Source of the DNA: Pseudomonas subflava
GTDB taxonomy: Bacteria; Pseudomonadota; Gammaproteobacteria; Pseudomonadales; Pseudomonadaceae
Length of the DNA stretch: 64,000 nt
Assembly (NCBI RefSeq): GCF_023823685.1
Contig: NZ_JAMXBF010000007.1
Location: forward strand, 186,001-250,000
Direction: 5' to 3'
In this document: positions 18,151 to 26,830 of the stretch, in pieces
Layout of the letters: every line of letters begins with the position of its first letter
Position numbering within the stretch: the first letter of the stretch is position 1
Made by a program: the position numbers and the translations under genes
The notes under the pieces: model-generated
Database searches by the model: none
What the model saw: the letters and a program-made list of their open reading frames with translations, nothing else
What the model was told of the DNA's origin: nothing

Positions 18151-19242
18151 ATGCAGATCCAATCCCTGCGGCATTGGCTGGTCGCCGCCAGCCTGACGTT
18201 GCCCCTGTTCGCCCACGCCGGCGATGCCGCACCCACCGCCCGCGCCGAGCCCACGCCCCTGGTGATCGGCCATCGCGGCGCCAGCGGCTATGTGCCGGAA
18301 CACACCCTGGCCTCCTATGCCCTGGCCGTGCTGCAGGGCGCCGACTACATCGAGCCGGACCTGGTGATGACCCGCGACGGCCAGTTGGTGGCGCGCCACG
18401 ACAACGAGCTGGGGCTGACCACCGACGTCGCCGACCGCCCGGAATTCGCCGACCGCAGGCGCACCCAGACGGTGGATGGCGTCAGCCTCAGCGGCTGGTT
18501 CAGCGAGGACTTCACCCTGGCCGAGCTGAAGACCCTGCGCGCCATCGAGCGCATCCCCGACATCCGCCCCGGCAACGCACGACTGGACGGCGCCTTCGAG
18601 GTGCCGACGCTGCAGGAGATCATCACCCTGGTGAAGACCATGGAGCGCAGCGAGCGGCGGCGCATCGGCCTGTACATCGAGACCAAGCACCCGACCCACT
18701 TCCAGCAGCTCGGCCTAGCGATGGAGGCGCCGCTGCTGCGCACCCTCGCCCGCAACGGCTACAAGGACCGCCGCGATCCGGTGTACATCCAGTCGTTCGA
18801 GGTCGACAACCTGCGCCACCTGGCTCGCCACAGCCGCCTGCGCCTGGTCCAGCTGTTCGGCAGCGGCCAGCCCTACGACCAGCAGGCGCAGGGCTCGCAG
18901 CTGACCTACGCGAAGATGGCCACAGCCGAGGGCCTGCGCCGCGTCGCCCGCTATGCCGCCGGGGTCGGCCCGGAGAAGAGCTACGTGATCCCGCGCGACG
19001 CGGCCGGCAACCTGGGCCAGCCGACCCGCTTCGTCGCCGACGCCCACGCCGCCGGGCTCAAGGTGCACCCCTACACCTTCCGCGCCGAGAACGCCTTCCT
19101 GCCGACCGCCCTGCGCAGCAGCGACCGGCCGGACGAGCGCAGCGACAGCGCGGCGGAAATGCGCGCCTTCCTCGAGGCCGGCATCGACGGCCTGTTCACC
19201 GACCAGCCGGACGTCGCCGTACGCCTGCGCGAGCAGCGCTGA
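18151..19242 (+). CDS. glpQ: Periplasmic glycerophosphodiester phosphodiesterase
   Basis: A 363-residue precursor with a signal peptide (residues 1-23, ending FAHA). The enzyme cleaves glycerophosphodiesters to glycerol-3-phosphate and an alcohol. The active-site block GHRGASGYVPEHTLASY (about residues 41-57) has the catalytic His/Arg and metal Glu, with IEPDLVMTRDGQLVARHD after it. The C-terminal GIDGLFTDQPD is the closing signature. An AAGGAG site is 8 bp before the ATG. A clear terminator follows. Confidence 0.96.
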   Translation: MQIQSLRHWLVAASLTLPLFAHAGDAAPTARAEPTPLVIGHRGASGYVPEHTLASYALAVLQGADYIEPDLVMTRDGQLVARHDNELGLTTDVADRPEFADRRRTQTVDGVSLSGWFSEDFTLAELKTLRAIERIPDIRPGNARLDGAFEVPTLQEIITLVKTMERSERRRIGLYIETKHPTHFQQLGLAMEAPLLRTLARNGYKDRRDPVYIQSFEVDNLRHLARHSRLRLVQLFGSGQPYDQQAQGSQLTYAKMATAEGLRRVARYAAGVGPEKSYVIPRDAAGNLGQPTRFVADAHAAGLKVHPYTFRAENAFLPTALRSSDRPDERSDSAAEMRAFLEAGIDGLFTDQPDVAVRLREQR

Positions 19243-19248
19243 GGCGAG

Positions 19249-19280
19249 CAACCGGCGCCGCCGTGTCGCGGCGCCGGTTG
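19249..19280 (+). terminator. glpQ terminator
   Basis: CAACCGGCGCCG (19249-19260) pairs perfectly with CGGCGCCGGTTG (19269-19280) around an 8-nt loop, followed by TTGTG. Confidence 0.75.
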
Positions 19281-19325
19281 TTGTGCGGTTATGCTTCCGC
19301 CTCATTCCGGTGAAAGAGACGCCGC

Positions 19326-20711
19326 GTGAGCGAAGCCCGATCAAACCACCTGCAATGCCTCTGGCTGTGTGAAGCCGTGCGCCTGCGCGAGGAACACGCC
19401 GGCCCGCTGGAGGACAGTGAAGCCAACCGCCTGGCGCGCCAGACCGGCACCGACCTGGCCACCCGCATCCAGGCCCGCGCCCTGTTTCTCGCCGGCCGCG
19501 ACGGGCAGACCCGCGCCCTGCGCCACTGGCTGCAGGGCGGCCGCCTGGCGCTGCTGGCCCTGGCCGTGCTGGCGCTGCTCAGCGGCGCGGCCCTGGCCTT
19601 CGCCGCCCTCGGCGACGGCAGCCGCCCGGTCAATGTGTTCTGGGCCCTGGGCAGCCTGCTCGGCCTGCATCTCCTGACCCTGCTCGGCTGGCTGTTCGGC
19701 CTGCTCTTCGCCGGCGAGCACCAGGCCGCGCTCGGCCGCCTGTGGCTGTGGCTCAGCGAGAAGCTGGCGCGCGACGCCGCGGCCGCCCAGCTCGGCCCGG
19801 CGCTGGTCCTGCTGCTGCGCCGCCGGCGTCTCAACCGCTGGCTGCTCGGCGCGCTGGTCCATGGCCTGTGGCTGCTTGCGCTGGGCTGCGCGGCGGTGAT
19901 GCTGCTGCTCCTGCTCAGCACCCGGCGCTACGGCTTCGTCTGGGAAACCACGCTGCTCTCCGGCGACGCCTTCGTCACCCTCACCCACCTGCTCGGCGGC
20001 CTGCCCGCCCTGCTCGGCTTCCCGCTGCCGGACGTGGAGACCATCCGCGCCAGTGGTGCGGCAGCACTGACCGACGAGGCCGCGCGCCACGCCTGGGCCG
20101 GCTGGCTGCTCGGCGTTTTGCTGGTGTTCGGCCTGCTGCCGCGCGCGCTGCTGTTGCTGCTGTGCCTGTGGCGCTGGCGCCACGGCAGCATGCGCCTGAG
20201 CCTGGATCTCGACCTGCCCGCCTATCGCCTGCTGGCCGAGCGCCTGCAACCGCCGGCCGAACGCCTCGGCGTGATCGACCCCGCGCCCGCCGCACTGCCG
20301 GAACCGCACGCCGGCCAGCGGCTCGAGGCCGGCGGCGGCGCCCTGCTGGTGGCGGTGGAGCTGGACGCCGGTCGCCCCTGGCCACCGGCGCTGGGCAAGG
20401 GCGTGGCCGATGCCGGCGTGCTCGACGGCCGCGAGCAGCGCCAGCGCCTGCTCGACCAGCTCGGTCGCTTCCCGCCGGCGCGCCTGGCCATCGCCGTCGA
20501 CCCGCGCCGCTCGCCGGACCGCGGCACCCTGGCGCTGCTCGGCGAGCTGTCGCGCAACGCCGCCGCCACGCGCATCTGGCTGCTGCCGCCGCCGCCCGGC
20601 GAGGCGCTGGACAGCCAGCGCCTGGGCGACTGGCACGAGGCCCTGCAGCGCCTCGGCCTGACCTTCTCCGACGCCTCGCCCGCGGCCTGGCTGGAGCGCG
20701 GCCATGACTAA
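19326..20711 (+). CDS. DUF2868 membrane protein
   Basis: A 461-residue protein beginning at a GTG. It has an N-terminal soluble segment of about 60 residues, then four strong hydrophobic helices (about residues 72-92, 104-128, 178-205 and 250-275), and a soluble C-terminal half rich in Ala, Arg and Leu. It matches the DUF2868 family by layout. Its last 8 bp overlap the start of a GTPase gene, so the two are translationally coupled. The pair is conserved in proteobacteria without an assigned role. Confidence 0.8.
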   Translation: MSEARSNHLQCLWLCEAVRLREEHAGPLEDSEANRLARQTGTDLATRIQARALFLAGRDGQTRALRHWLQGGRLALLALAVLALLSGAALAFAALGDGSRPVNVFWALGSLLGLHLLTLLGWLFGLLFAGEHQAALGRLWLWLSEKLARDAAAAQLGPALVLLLRRRRLNRWLLGALVHGLWLLALGCAAVMLLLLLSTRRYGFVWETTLLSGDAFVTLTHLLGGLPALLGFPLPDVETIRASGAAALTDEAARHAWAGWLLGVLLVFGLLPRALLLLLCLWRWRHGSMRLSLDLDLPAYRLLAERLQPPAERLGVIDPAPAALPEPHAGQRLEAGGGALLVAVELDAGRPWPPALGKGVADAGVLDGREQRQRLLDQLGRFPPARLAIAVDPRRSPDRGTLALLGELSRNAAATRIWLLPPPPGEALDSQRLGDWHEALQRLGLTFSDASPAAWLERGHD

Positions 20712-22077
20712 GCCGCTGCGCCTGGCCGTGGTCGGCCATACCAATGTCGGCAAGACCTCGCTGCTGCGCACCCTGCTGCGCGACGCCGGTTTCGGCGAGG
20801 TGTCGCACCGCCCCAGCACCACCCGTCACGTCGAGGGCGCGCGCCTGTCGGTGGCCGGCGAGGCGCTGCTGGAGCTGTACGACACGCCCGGGCTGGAAGA
20901 CGCCATCGCCCTGCTCGACTACCTGGAGCAGCTGGAACGCCCCGGCGAGCGCCTGGACGGTCCGGCCCGCACGGCGCGTTTTCTCGACACCGCCGAGGCG
21001 CGCCAGCGCTTCGAGCAGGAGGCCAAAGTGCTGCGCCAGTTGCTGGCCAGCGACGCCGGCCTGTACGTGATCGACGCGCGCGAGCCGGTGCTGGCCAAGT
21101 ACCGCGACGAGCTGAGCGTGCTGGCCGGCTGCGGACGGCCGTTGCTGCCGGTGCTCAACTTCAGCGCCTGCGAGCGCCAGCGCGAGGCCGAATGGCGCGA
21201 CGCCCTCGCCCGCCTCGGCCTGCATGCACTGGTGCGCTTCGACAGCGTGGCGCCGCCGCTGGACGGCGAGCGACGCCTGTACGAGAGCCTGGCCCTGCTG
21301 GTGGAGCCGGCGCGCACGGCGCTGGAGCGGCTGATCGTCGATCACGAGGCGCAGGCCGACATGCGCCGCGAGGCCGGCGCCCGGCTGATCGCCGAGCTGC
21401 TGGTGGACTGCGCCGCCCTGCGCCGCGGTGTCGCCACGCAACCGACGATCGAGCAGGCCGAGATCGCCGCCCTGCACCAGGCCGTGCGCCAGCGCGAGCA
21501 ACGCTGCGTCGAGGCCCTGCTGCGCCTGTACGCCTTCCGCGAGGGTGACGCCCGCGCCGGCGAACTGCCGCTGCAGGCCGGGCGCTGGGGCGACGACCTG
21601 TTCAACCCCGAGACATTGCGCCAGCTCGGCATCCGGGTCGGCGGCGGTATGGCCGCCGGGGCCGCGGCCGGCGCCGGTGTCGACCTGCTGGTCGGCGGCC
21701 TCACCCTGGGCGCCGCGGCGCTGCTCGGCGCGCTCGCCGGCGGCGGTCTGCAGACCGCGCGCAGCTATGGCGGGCGCCTGCTCGGCAAGCTGCGTGGCGA
21801 GCGCGAGCTGAGCGTCGACGACAACGTGCTGCGCCTGCTTGCCCTGCGCCAGCGCCAGCTGCTGGCGGCGCTGGCCACACGCGGCCACGCGGCGACCACG
21901 GCGATCCAGCTGGACGATCCGCGCGACGAGGCCTGGCGCCAGGCCGCCCTGCCCGAGGCGCTGCGCCGGGCCCGCGCCCATCCCGAATGGTCGTCGCTGA
22001 ACCCCGCGCCGCAGCTGGATCAGGTCGAGCGCCAACGCCAGGTCGAACGCCTGGCAGGGGAGCTGGGCGGCAACTGA
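20704..22077 (+). CDS. DUF3482 GTPase paired with the DUF2868 protein
   Basis: A 457-residue protein with a small GTPase domain at the N-terminus: P-loop GHTNVGKTS (residues 11-19), a switch threonine region RPSTTRHV, G3 DTPGLED near residue 60 and a G4-like NFSACERQ near residue 155. The C-terminal DUF3482 half has a Gly/Ala-rich stretch (GGGMAAGAAAGAGVDLLVGG, residues about 316-335) that may touch the membrane. It overlaps the upstream DUF2868 gene by 8 bp, suggesting a membrane protein-GTPase complex. The biological process is unknown. Confidence 0.82.
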   Translation: MTKPLRLAVVGHTNVGKTSLLRTLLRDAGFGEVSHRPSTTRHVEGARLSVAGEALLELYDTPGLEDAIALLDYLEQLERPGERLDGPARTARFLDTAEARQRFEQEAKVLRQLLASDAGLYVIDAREPVLAKYRDELSVLAGCGRPLLPVLNFSACERQREAEWRDALARLGLHALVRFDSVAPPLDGERRLYESLALLVEPARTALERLIVDHEAQADMRREAGARLIAELLVDCAALRRGVATQPTIEQAEIAALHQAVRQREQRCVEALLRLYAFREGDARAGELPLQAGRWGDDLFNPETLRQLGIRVGGGMAAGAAAGAGVDLLVGGLTLGAAALLGALAGGGLQTARSYGGRLLGKLRGERELSVDDNVLRLLALRQRQLLAALATRGHAATTAIQLDDPRDEAWRQAALPEALRRARAHPEWSSLNPAPQLDQVERQRQVERLAGELGGN

Positions 22078-22087
22078 GGCGTCACCG

Positions 22088-22105
22088 GCGGCAACCCCTT
22101 GCCGC
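22088..22105 (+). terminator. Hairpin after the DUF3482 gene
   Basis: GCGGCAA (22088-22094) pairs with TTGCCGC (22099-22105) around CCCC, 10 bp after the stop. It has no T-tract. Confidence 0.35.
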
Positions 22106-22242
22106 AGACGGGCCGGTATTTGCCGCTGCGCCTGCGCCGACGGCGCCCAACTCCTTGATGCACAAAGCAATGCCACCGCCCACCGAGGCTGGCATCGGCC
22201 TTGCTCCTGTGTGGGTTCGCGTCCTACGGATCAGGAGGAACC

Positions 22243-22797
22243 ATGAACAGCATCGGCGGCATCGGCGGGCAATTCGCCTGGTCGTTTCTCGGCGTACGTG
22301 GCAAGGATCGGCTCCCGGACGAGGAGCTGTTCGCCCTGGGCGCGCCCGCGGCGCCCTCGGCCGGCACCGGCTCCGGCGGTTCCAGCAGCAGCTCCGGCTA
22401 TGACTTCCGCGCCGAGGAGGCCTACAACGAGGGCTTCGCCCGGCTGCGCGTCAGGCTGCAGAACCTGGCGGACCAGGAAGGCAAGGAAACCAGCCTCAGC
22501 CAGGGCAAGCTGACCTCCAGCCTGGTCGGCGAGAGTTCGGCGAGCCAGGCCTTCCACGAATACATGGCGATGACCCCGGCCGAGAAGATGCGCGACGCGA
22601 TCCTCAAGGAGATGGGCCTGACCGAGGAGGAGATCGCCGCGATGCCGCCGGAGAAGCAGAAGGCCATCGAAGAGGAGATCGCCCAGCGCATGCAGCAGCG
22701 TGCCGAGCTGCAGGCGGCCAAGGAGAAGGAGCAGAGCCACGGTGACCGGTCCGGCGCCGTCGGCAGCCCCGAGGAAGAGGCCAGCCTGCTGTCCTGA
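22243..22797 (+). CDS. Hypothetical soluble coiled-coil protein
   Basis: A 184-residue protein I do not recognise. The ATG at 22243 follows an excellent AGGAGGAA site. It has a short N-terminus, a Gly/Ser linker (about residues 40-52), a central helical part with FHEYMAMTPAEKMRDAIL, and a Glu/Gln/Lys-rich C-terminal helix likely to form a coiled coil (about 130-170). There is no signal peptide or membrane segment. It lies 165 bp after the GTPase gene and converges on a transporter gene. Confidence 0.8.
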   Translation: MNSIGGIGGQFAWSFLGVRGKDRLPDEELFALGAPAAPSAGTGSGGSSSSSGYDFRAEEAYNEGFARLRVRLQNLADQEGKETSLSQGKLTSSLVGESSASQAFHEYMAMTPAEKMRDAILKEMGLTEEEIAAMPPEKQKAIEEEIAQRMQQRAELQAAKEKEQSHGDRSGAVGSPEEEASLLS

Positions 22798-22818
22798 TCG
22801 GCCTGATCCGCTAGCGCC

Positions 22819-23700
22819 TCAGCGCCGCGCCAGGCTGGTCCACAGCGTCGCGGCGACGATCAGCAGCCCGCCGATCCACGCCTGCAGGCTCAGCGTCTCG
22901 CTCAGCCAGAGCACGGCGAACAGCGCGCCGAACAGCGGCTCGCTGCCCATCAGCAGGCTGACCCGGGTCGGGCTGCTGCGGCCCAGCGCCCAGTTCTGTA
23001 CATAGAAGGCGAACAGGGTGGCGAACAGCACCAGGTACAGGCTGCCGACCCAGAACGCCGGCGCGGTCGGCAGCGGCGGCAGGCCGCCGGGCAGCAGCAG
23101 CGCGCCGAGCAGCAGGCAGCCGAAGCCGATCACGCCGGACTGCACGGCGGTGAGCGCCAGCGACGGCACGTCGCGGCCGGCGGTGAGGCGGCGGGTCAGG
23201 CACACCTGAAAGGCGCGCAGCAGCGCGGCGGCCAGCATCAGGCCGTCGCCCAGACCGAAGTCGAGGTCCACGCCACCGCTGAGCAGCCAGGTGCCGAGCA
23301 GCGACAGCGCCACCGCCGGCAGCAGGCGCGCGTCCGGGCGCTGGCCGAGCATCAGCCACTCGACGAAGGGCGTCAGCACCACGCACAGGCTGATCAGGAA
23401 AGCGGCGTTGCTCGCCGTGGTCAGCTGCACGCCGTAGGTCTCGCAGAGGAAGATCGCCAGCATGGCCAGGCCCAGCGGCAGGCCGGGCGCCCAGGCGCGC
23501 CGGCCCGCGCCGCGCAGCTGCGGCGCCAGCAGCAGGAAGGTGATGCAGAAGCGCACGGCGAGGAAGCCCAGCACCGGGTAGAACACCAGCGCCTGCTTGG
23601 CCACGCCGTAACTGGTGCCCCACACCAGCGCCACCAGCAGCAGGAGCAGGTCGCTGCCGTGCAGCAGGCGGGAACGATGGGTGGCGGTCAGGCTGGTCAT
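22819..23700 (-). CDS. EamA/DMT-superfamily exporter
   Basis: A 293-residue membrane protein with ten hydrophobic helices arranged as two EamA repeats. The first opens LLLLLVALVWGTSYGVAKQAL, split here as LLLLLVALVWGTSYG and VAKQAL, and the second has GFGCLLLGALLLPGG. Such proteins export amino acids, nucleosides or other metabolites. The ATG at 23700 was chosen because the upstream start would be TTG without a ribosome site. It is divergent from the LysR gene, the usual layout of an exporter and its regulator. Confidence 0.85.
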   Translation of the reverse strand: MTSLTATHRSRLLHGSDLLLLLVALVWGTSYGVAKQALVFYPVLGFLAVRFCITFLLLAPQLRGAGRRAWAPGLPLGLAMLAIFLCETYGVQLTTASNAAFLISLCVVLTPFVEWLMLGQRPDARLLPAVALSLLGTWLLSGGVDLDFGLGDGLMLAAALLRAFQVCLTRRLTAGRDVPSLALTAVQSGVIGFGCLLLGALLLPGGLPPLPTAPAFWVGSLYLVLFATLFAFYVQNWALGRSSPTRVSLLMGSEPLFGALFAVLWLSETLSLQAWIGGLLIVAATLWTSLARR

Positions 23701-23787
23701 GACGGTGGCTCGCGGTGGCAATGGGGCAATTGTCCATTGCCAACCTCACCGCGATAATCAGGCCATCCCGCACGAGACTCGTTCCTG

Positions 23788-24690
23788 ATGAGCATGAATA
23801 ACCTGCTGCCGCTGATGGCCAGCTTCGTCCGCGTGGTGGAGTGCGGCAGCTTCTCCGCCGCCGCGCGCCAGCTGCACACTAGCGGCTCGGCGCTGAGTCG
23901 CCAGCTCGCCCAGCTGGAGGCGGCCCTGGGCCTGCGCCTGCTGGAACGCACCACCCGCCGCCTGCGCCTGACCGAGGCCGGCAGCGAAGTATTCGAGCGC
24001 TGCCGGGAGATGCTCGGCGCCGCCGAGGCCGCCGTGGCGGTGGGCGAGCGGCTGATGAGCGATGCCCGTGGCCAGGTGCGCCTGTCGGTGCCCAAGGCCT
24101 TCGGCAAGTACCTGGTCGCGCCGCTGATGGCAGACTTTCTCGCCAGGCACCCGGAGGTCGACGTCAGCCTCAACCTCAGCGACCGCAGCCCGGACCCGAT
24201 CGCCGAGGGGTTCGACCTGATCATCCGCATCACCGAGCAGCCCCCGGAGCAGATGGCCGGCCGCCCCTTGTGCCAGGTCGAGCACCTGCTGTGCGCCACG
24301 CCGCAGTACCTGGCCGACCACGGCACGCCGCAACACCCGCAGGACCTGGTGCGCCATCGCTGCCTGTACCTGGACGAGCGCGCCGACGACCACCGCTGGC
24401 ACTTCGCCAAGGACGGCGAGCAATGCACGGTGGCCGTGCGCGGCCGCTTCGCCAGCAACCACAGCGAAGTGCGCCTCAACGGCGCGCTCGATCACCTGGG
24501 CATCGCCTGCCTGCCGAGCTTCACCGCCGACGAGGCGCTGGCCGATGGTCGGCTTCTGCAGGTGCTCGGCGACTGGCGCTACACCGGCTACTACCACGGC
24601 ACGGCCTGGGCGCTGTACCCGTCCAATCGCCATCTGCCGCCGAAGCTGCGCGCGTTGATCGACCATTTGGCGGCCGGGCTGGCCGGCTAA
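23788..24690 (+). CDS. LysR-family transcriptional regulator (CrgA/DhcR-like)
   Basis: A 300-residue LysR protein with an N-terminal winged HTH at residues 8-66 (SFSAAARQLHTSGSALSRQL and RTTRRLRLTEAG) and a periplasmic-binding-like effector domain. The C-terminal end has the LPPKLRALIDHL pattern of the large group of LysR proteins with unknown effectors. It is divergent from the EamA exporter, 87 bp apart, and probably regulates it (inference). Confidence 0.88.
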   Translation: MSMNNLLPLMASFVRVVECGSFSAAARQLHTSGSALSRQLAQLEAALGLRLLERTTRRLRLTEAGSEVFERCREMLGAAEAAVAVGERLMSDARGQVRLSVPKAFGKYLVAPLMADFLARHPEVDVSLNLSDRSPDPIAEGFDLIIRITEQPPEQMAGRPLCQVEHLLCATPQYLADHGTPQHPQDLVRHRCLYLDERADDHRWHFAKDGEQCTVAVRGRFASNHSEVRLNGALDHLGIACLPSFTADEALADGRLLQVLGDWRYTGYYHGTAWALYPSNRHLPPKLRALIDHLAAGLAG

Positions 24691-24703
24691 GCGTTGTGCA
24701 GCC

Positions 24704-24780
24704 GTAGGGTGGACAACCGCGCAGCGTTGTCCACCGTGGGCGCCCATGGTGGAAAAGGCCTGCGGCCGTTTCCACCCTAC
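24704..24780. repeat. GTAGGGTGG palindromic repeat, copy 1
   Basis: A 77-bp element with terminal inverted repeats GTAGGGTGG (24704-24712) and CCACCCTAC (24772-24780) and further internal pairing. A similar element of 81 bp is at 31744-31824. Together they bracket the AEP structural genes. The rest of the gap to 24903 shows nothing I can support. Confidence 0.7.
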
Positions 24781-24903
24781 GCAGGGCCGTCCTGCAGCGG
24801 GTTGAGGCGAACTGCGTAAGGGCGAGCCCAGCAGCGGCGTGTGAGCCCGTTGGGCTTCGCTGCGCCCACCCCAACCGACGCCTCAACCCGCGCGCAGCCC
24901 GGC

Positions 24904-25470
24904 CTACGACCTCGCTGAGTGCACGCGCAGGGCCAGCTCTTCCAGCCAGGCCAGCTCGGCCGCGGGACGGCCGGGCACCTTGGCCGCCTCGTCCCAGCGG
25001 CGTAGGCGCAGGCTGTCGGCGAACAGGGGATCGCGCTCGAAGGCATCGGCCTGGGCCTCGCTCATTGGCCCGCCCTGCCAGCTCAGCGTCTGCAGGCTGG
25101 CCGGGCTGAGCGCCGCCAGGTAGCCTGGCTCACGCCGGCACAGGTAGCGCTTGGCCTCGACATGCAGGGCCACCAGGCCGCTGAGCCGGGCGGAGAAACC
25201 CAGCCCGCGCAGACAGCGCGCGCCGACCCGCTCGTGGCCCTGGCGGCCGAGGCCGGCCATGCTGTTGTGCGCCGCCGGCGGCACGCAGAAGTGGCCGACG
25301 TCGTGGCAGAAGGCGGCGAGGATCAGCTCCTCGTCGGCGCCCTCGTCGCGCGCCAGCTCGGCGGCCTGGACCATGTGTTCGAGCTGGCTGACCGCCTCTC
25401 CGATGTAGTCGGCCTGGGCCTGCTGGCGGCACAGGGCGAACAGCTCGGCCACCGCCAGCGCGGCACTCAC
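24904..25470 (-). CDS. PhnZ-like HD-domain protein of phosphonate catabolism (mixed-valent diiron oxygenase candidate)
   Basis: A 188-residue HD protein of the phosphonate-operon group. The metal ligands expected from PhnZ are all present at matching spacing: H32, H56-D57, H79, H103 and D160, with K107. The substrate-recognition pair Y22 and E25 is in DYIGEAVSQLEH. PhnZ cleaves 1-hydroxy-2-aminoethylphosphonate to glycine and phosphate with O2. The GTG at 25470 overlaps the hpnW stop by 4 bp (GTGA), so it is translationally coupled. The usual partner PhnY (Fe/2OG hydroxylase) is not in the window, so the exact substrate is open. Confidence 0.85.
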   Translation of the reverse strand: MSAALAVAELFALCRQQAQADYIGEAVSQLEHMVQAAELARDEGADEELILAAFCHDVGHFCVPPAAHNSMAGLGRQGHERVGARCLRGLGFSARLSGLVALHVEAKRYLCRREPGYLAALSPASLQTLSWQGGPMSEAQADAFERDPLFADSLRLRRWDEAAKVPGRPAAELAWLEELALRVHSARS

Positions 25471-26624
25471 GCCGGCAGCGCCACGGGCCAGTCGCCCTCG
25501 CCGAGCAGCGCGGCGATAGTGCGCTCGCCCAGGCCGAGGCCGACGCTCATGCCCAGGCCGGTGTGCATCAGCACCGCGGTCACACCCTCGGCGGCGCGCA
25601 GCACGCTGAACGGGCCGGGGCCACGGGAGCCGTACACGCCCTGCCAACGCTCGAGCACCTGCAGGCGACCGCCTAGGGTGTGCTCGGCCAGCTCGATCAG
25701 CAGCTGGTCGACGTCCTCGGCGTTGAACGGCGCGGCGTCGCTGCCGTAGTCGTGGGAGTCACCGATGATCAGCTCGCCATAGGGCGTCGGGCTGACCAGC
25801 AGGTGGATGCCGTATTGCTCCAGCGCCGGGTAGTCGCGGCGGATCTCGGCCTGGATCGCCGCGGCCTCGGGCAGGTCGGCGAAGGCGCCGTAGTGCACGC
25901 AGCTGAGGCCGGTGAGCACGGCGTGCTGCAGGTCCAGCGGGCGCTCCAGGCGCGCGCGCAGCATTTGCAAGCGGCACACGGACGGCTTGAGCGCGGCCAT
26001 GGGTTCGGCCAGCAGGGTCTGATAGTCATGCCCGGAGCAGACCAGGATGTGCCGCGCGGTGAAGCGCCCGGCGGTGGTCAGCGCGCTGCCGGATTCGACA
26101 TCACGGACCAGGGTGGAAAAGTGGAACTCGACGCCGAGGCCGCGCAGATGATCGACGATCTGCGGCAGCGCCTCGCGCGAGTACAGCTGCTGGTCGTCCA
26201 ACCCGTGCAGGGCGGCACGGTGGTGGGTGAAGCGGCCGGCGTACAGGCCGTCCAGCGCGGCGCCGCGCAGCAGTTCGACGCGGTAGCCGAGTTCACGCGC
26301 GCGGCCGGCGCAGAAGGCTTCGAGCATGGCCTCCTCGGCCTCAGTGCGGGCGAATACCAGCGAACCTTGCTGCTTCAGCGCCAGGCCCGCGGCCTTGCCC
26401 AGCTCGGCCCACAGGCCGTGGGCCTGGCGCGCCAGGTCGAGCATCGGCCCCGGCGCCTGGCCGGTGACCAGGGCCTGGCCGAAGTTGCGGATGGAGGCGC
26501 CGAGCGGCGTGGCGGTGCGCTCGAAGACCTTGACCTTGAGGCCGCGCTTGGCACCGGCCCAGGCATGGGCAAGGCCGAGCATGCCGGCACCGACGACCAG
26601 CAGGTCGCAGTCGTGCTGACTCAT
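25467..26624 (-). CDS. hpnW: FAD-dependent oxidoreductase of AEP catabolism (HpnW/TIGR03364 type)
   Basis: A 385-residue DAO-family flavoprotein. The FAD fold is at residues 7-36 (LLVVGAGMLGLAHAW, then VFERT) and the family signature IRNFGQ is near residue 48. The C-terminal MHTGLGMSVGLGLGERTIA closes the FAD site. Members of this phosphonate-linked group have been reported to oxidise N-methyl-AEP, and some also AEP, directly to phosphonoacetaldehyde, replacing the transaminase PhnW. With phnX present and phnW absent here, that role fits. The ATG at 26624 gives MSQHDCDLLVVGAG. It overlaps the HD gene by 4 bp. Confidence 0.85.
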   Translation of the reverse strand: MSQHDCDLLVVGAGMLGLAHAWAGAKRGLKVKVFERTATPLGASIRNFGQALVTGQAPGPMLDLARQAHGLWAELGKAAGLALKQQGSLVFARTEAEEAMLEAFCAGRARELGYRVELLRGAALDGLYAGRFTHHRAALHGLDDQQLYSREALPQIVDHLRGLGVEFHFSTLVRDVESGSALTTAGRFTARHILVCSGHDYQTLLAEPMAALKPSVCRLQMLRARLERPLDLQHAVLTGLSCVHYGAFADLPEAAAIQAEIRRDYPALEQYGIHLLVSPTPYGELIIGDSHDYGSDAAPFNAEDVDQLLIELAEHTLGGRLQVLERWQGVYGSRGPGPFSVLRAAEGVTAVLMHTGLGMSVGLGLGERTIAALLGEGDWPVALPA

Positions 26625-26644
26625 GGGGAAACTCCTGGAAATCT

Positions 26645-26704
26645 GTAGCCCGGATGCAATCCGGGGATGGGTGTTGCGGGTGTCCCGGATTGCATCCGGA
26701 CTAC
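26645..26704. repeat. REP-like hairpin (GTAGCCCGGATGCAATCCGGG family)
   Basis: Inverted arms of the common unit GTAGCCCGGATGCAATCCGG begin at 26645 and 26685. It lies between the AEP binding-protein gene and hpnW, where it might stabilise or end the upstream transcript. Related copies are near 37775, 45944, 46137 and 46375. Pyrimidine-rich CCCTCTCCCC tracts follow to 26830. Confidence 0.7.
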
Positions 26705-26830
26705 GGGCAGGTCTCCCCTCGCCCACTTGTGGGAGAGGGGCAGGGGGAGAGGGGCTTGTTGTCGCGCCCTCTCCCCAACCCTCTCCACTAGGCGTGCCCC
26801 CGTAACGGGAGACGGGCCATCCGTGCAGGC

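Noticed and set aside
26705..26830. CRISPR-like or gene-bearing tract of CCCTCTCCCC repeats
   Set aside because: The pyrimidine-rich motifs are short and irregular, with no constant spacer length and no coding potential.
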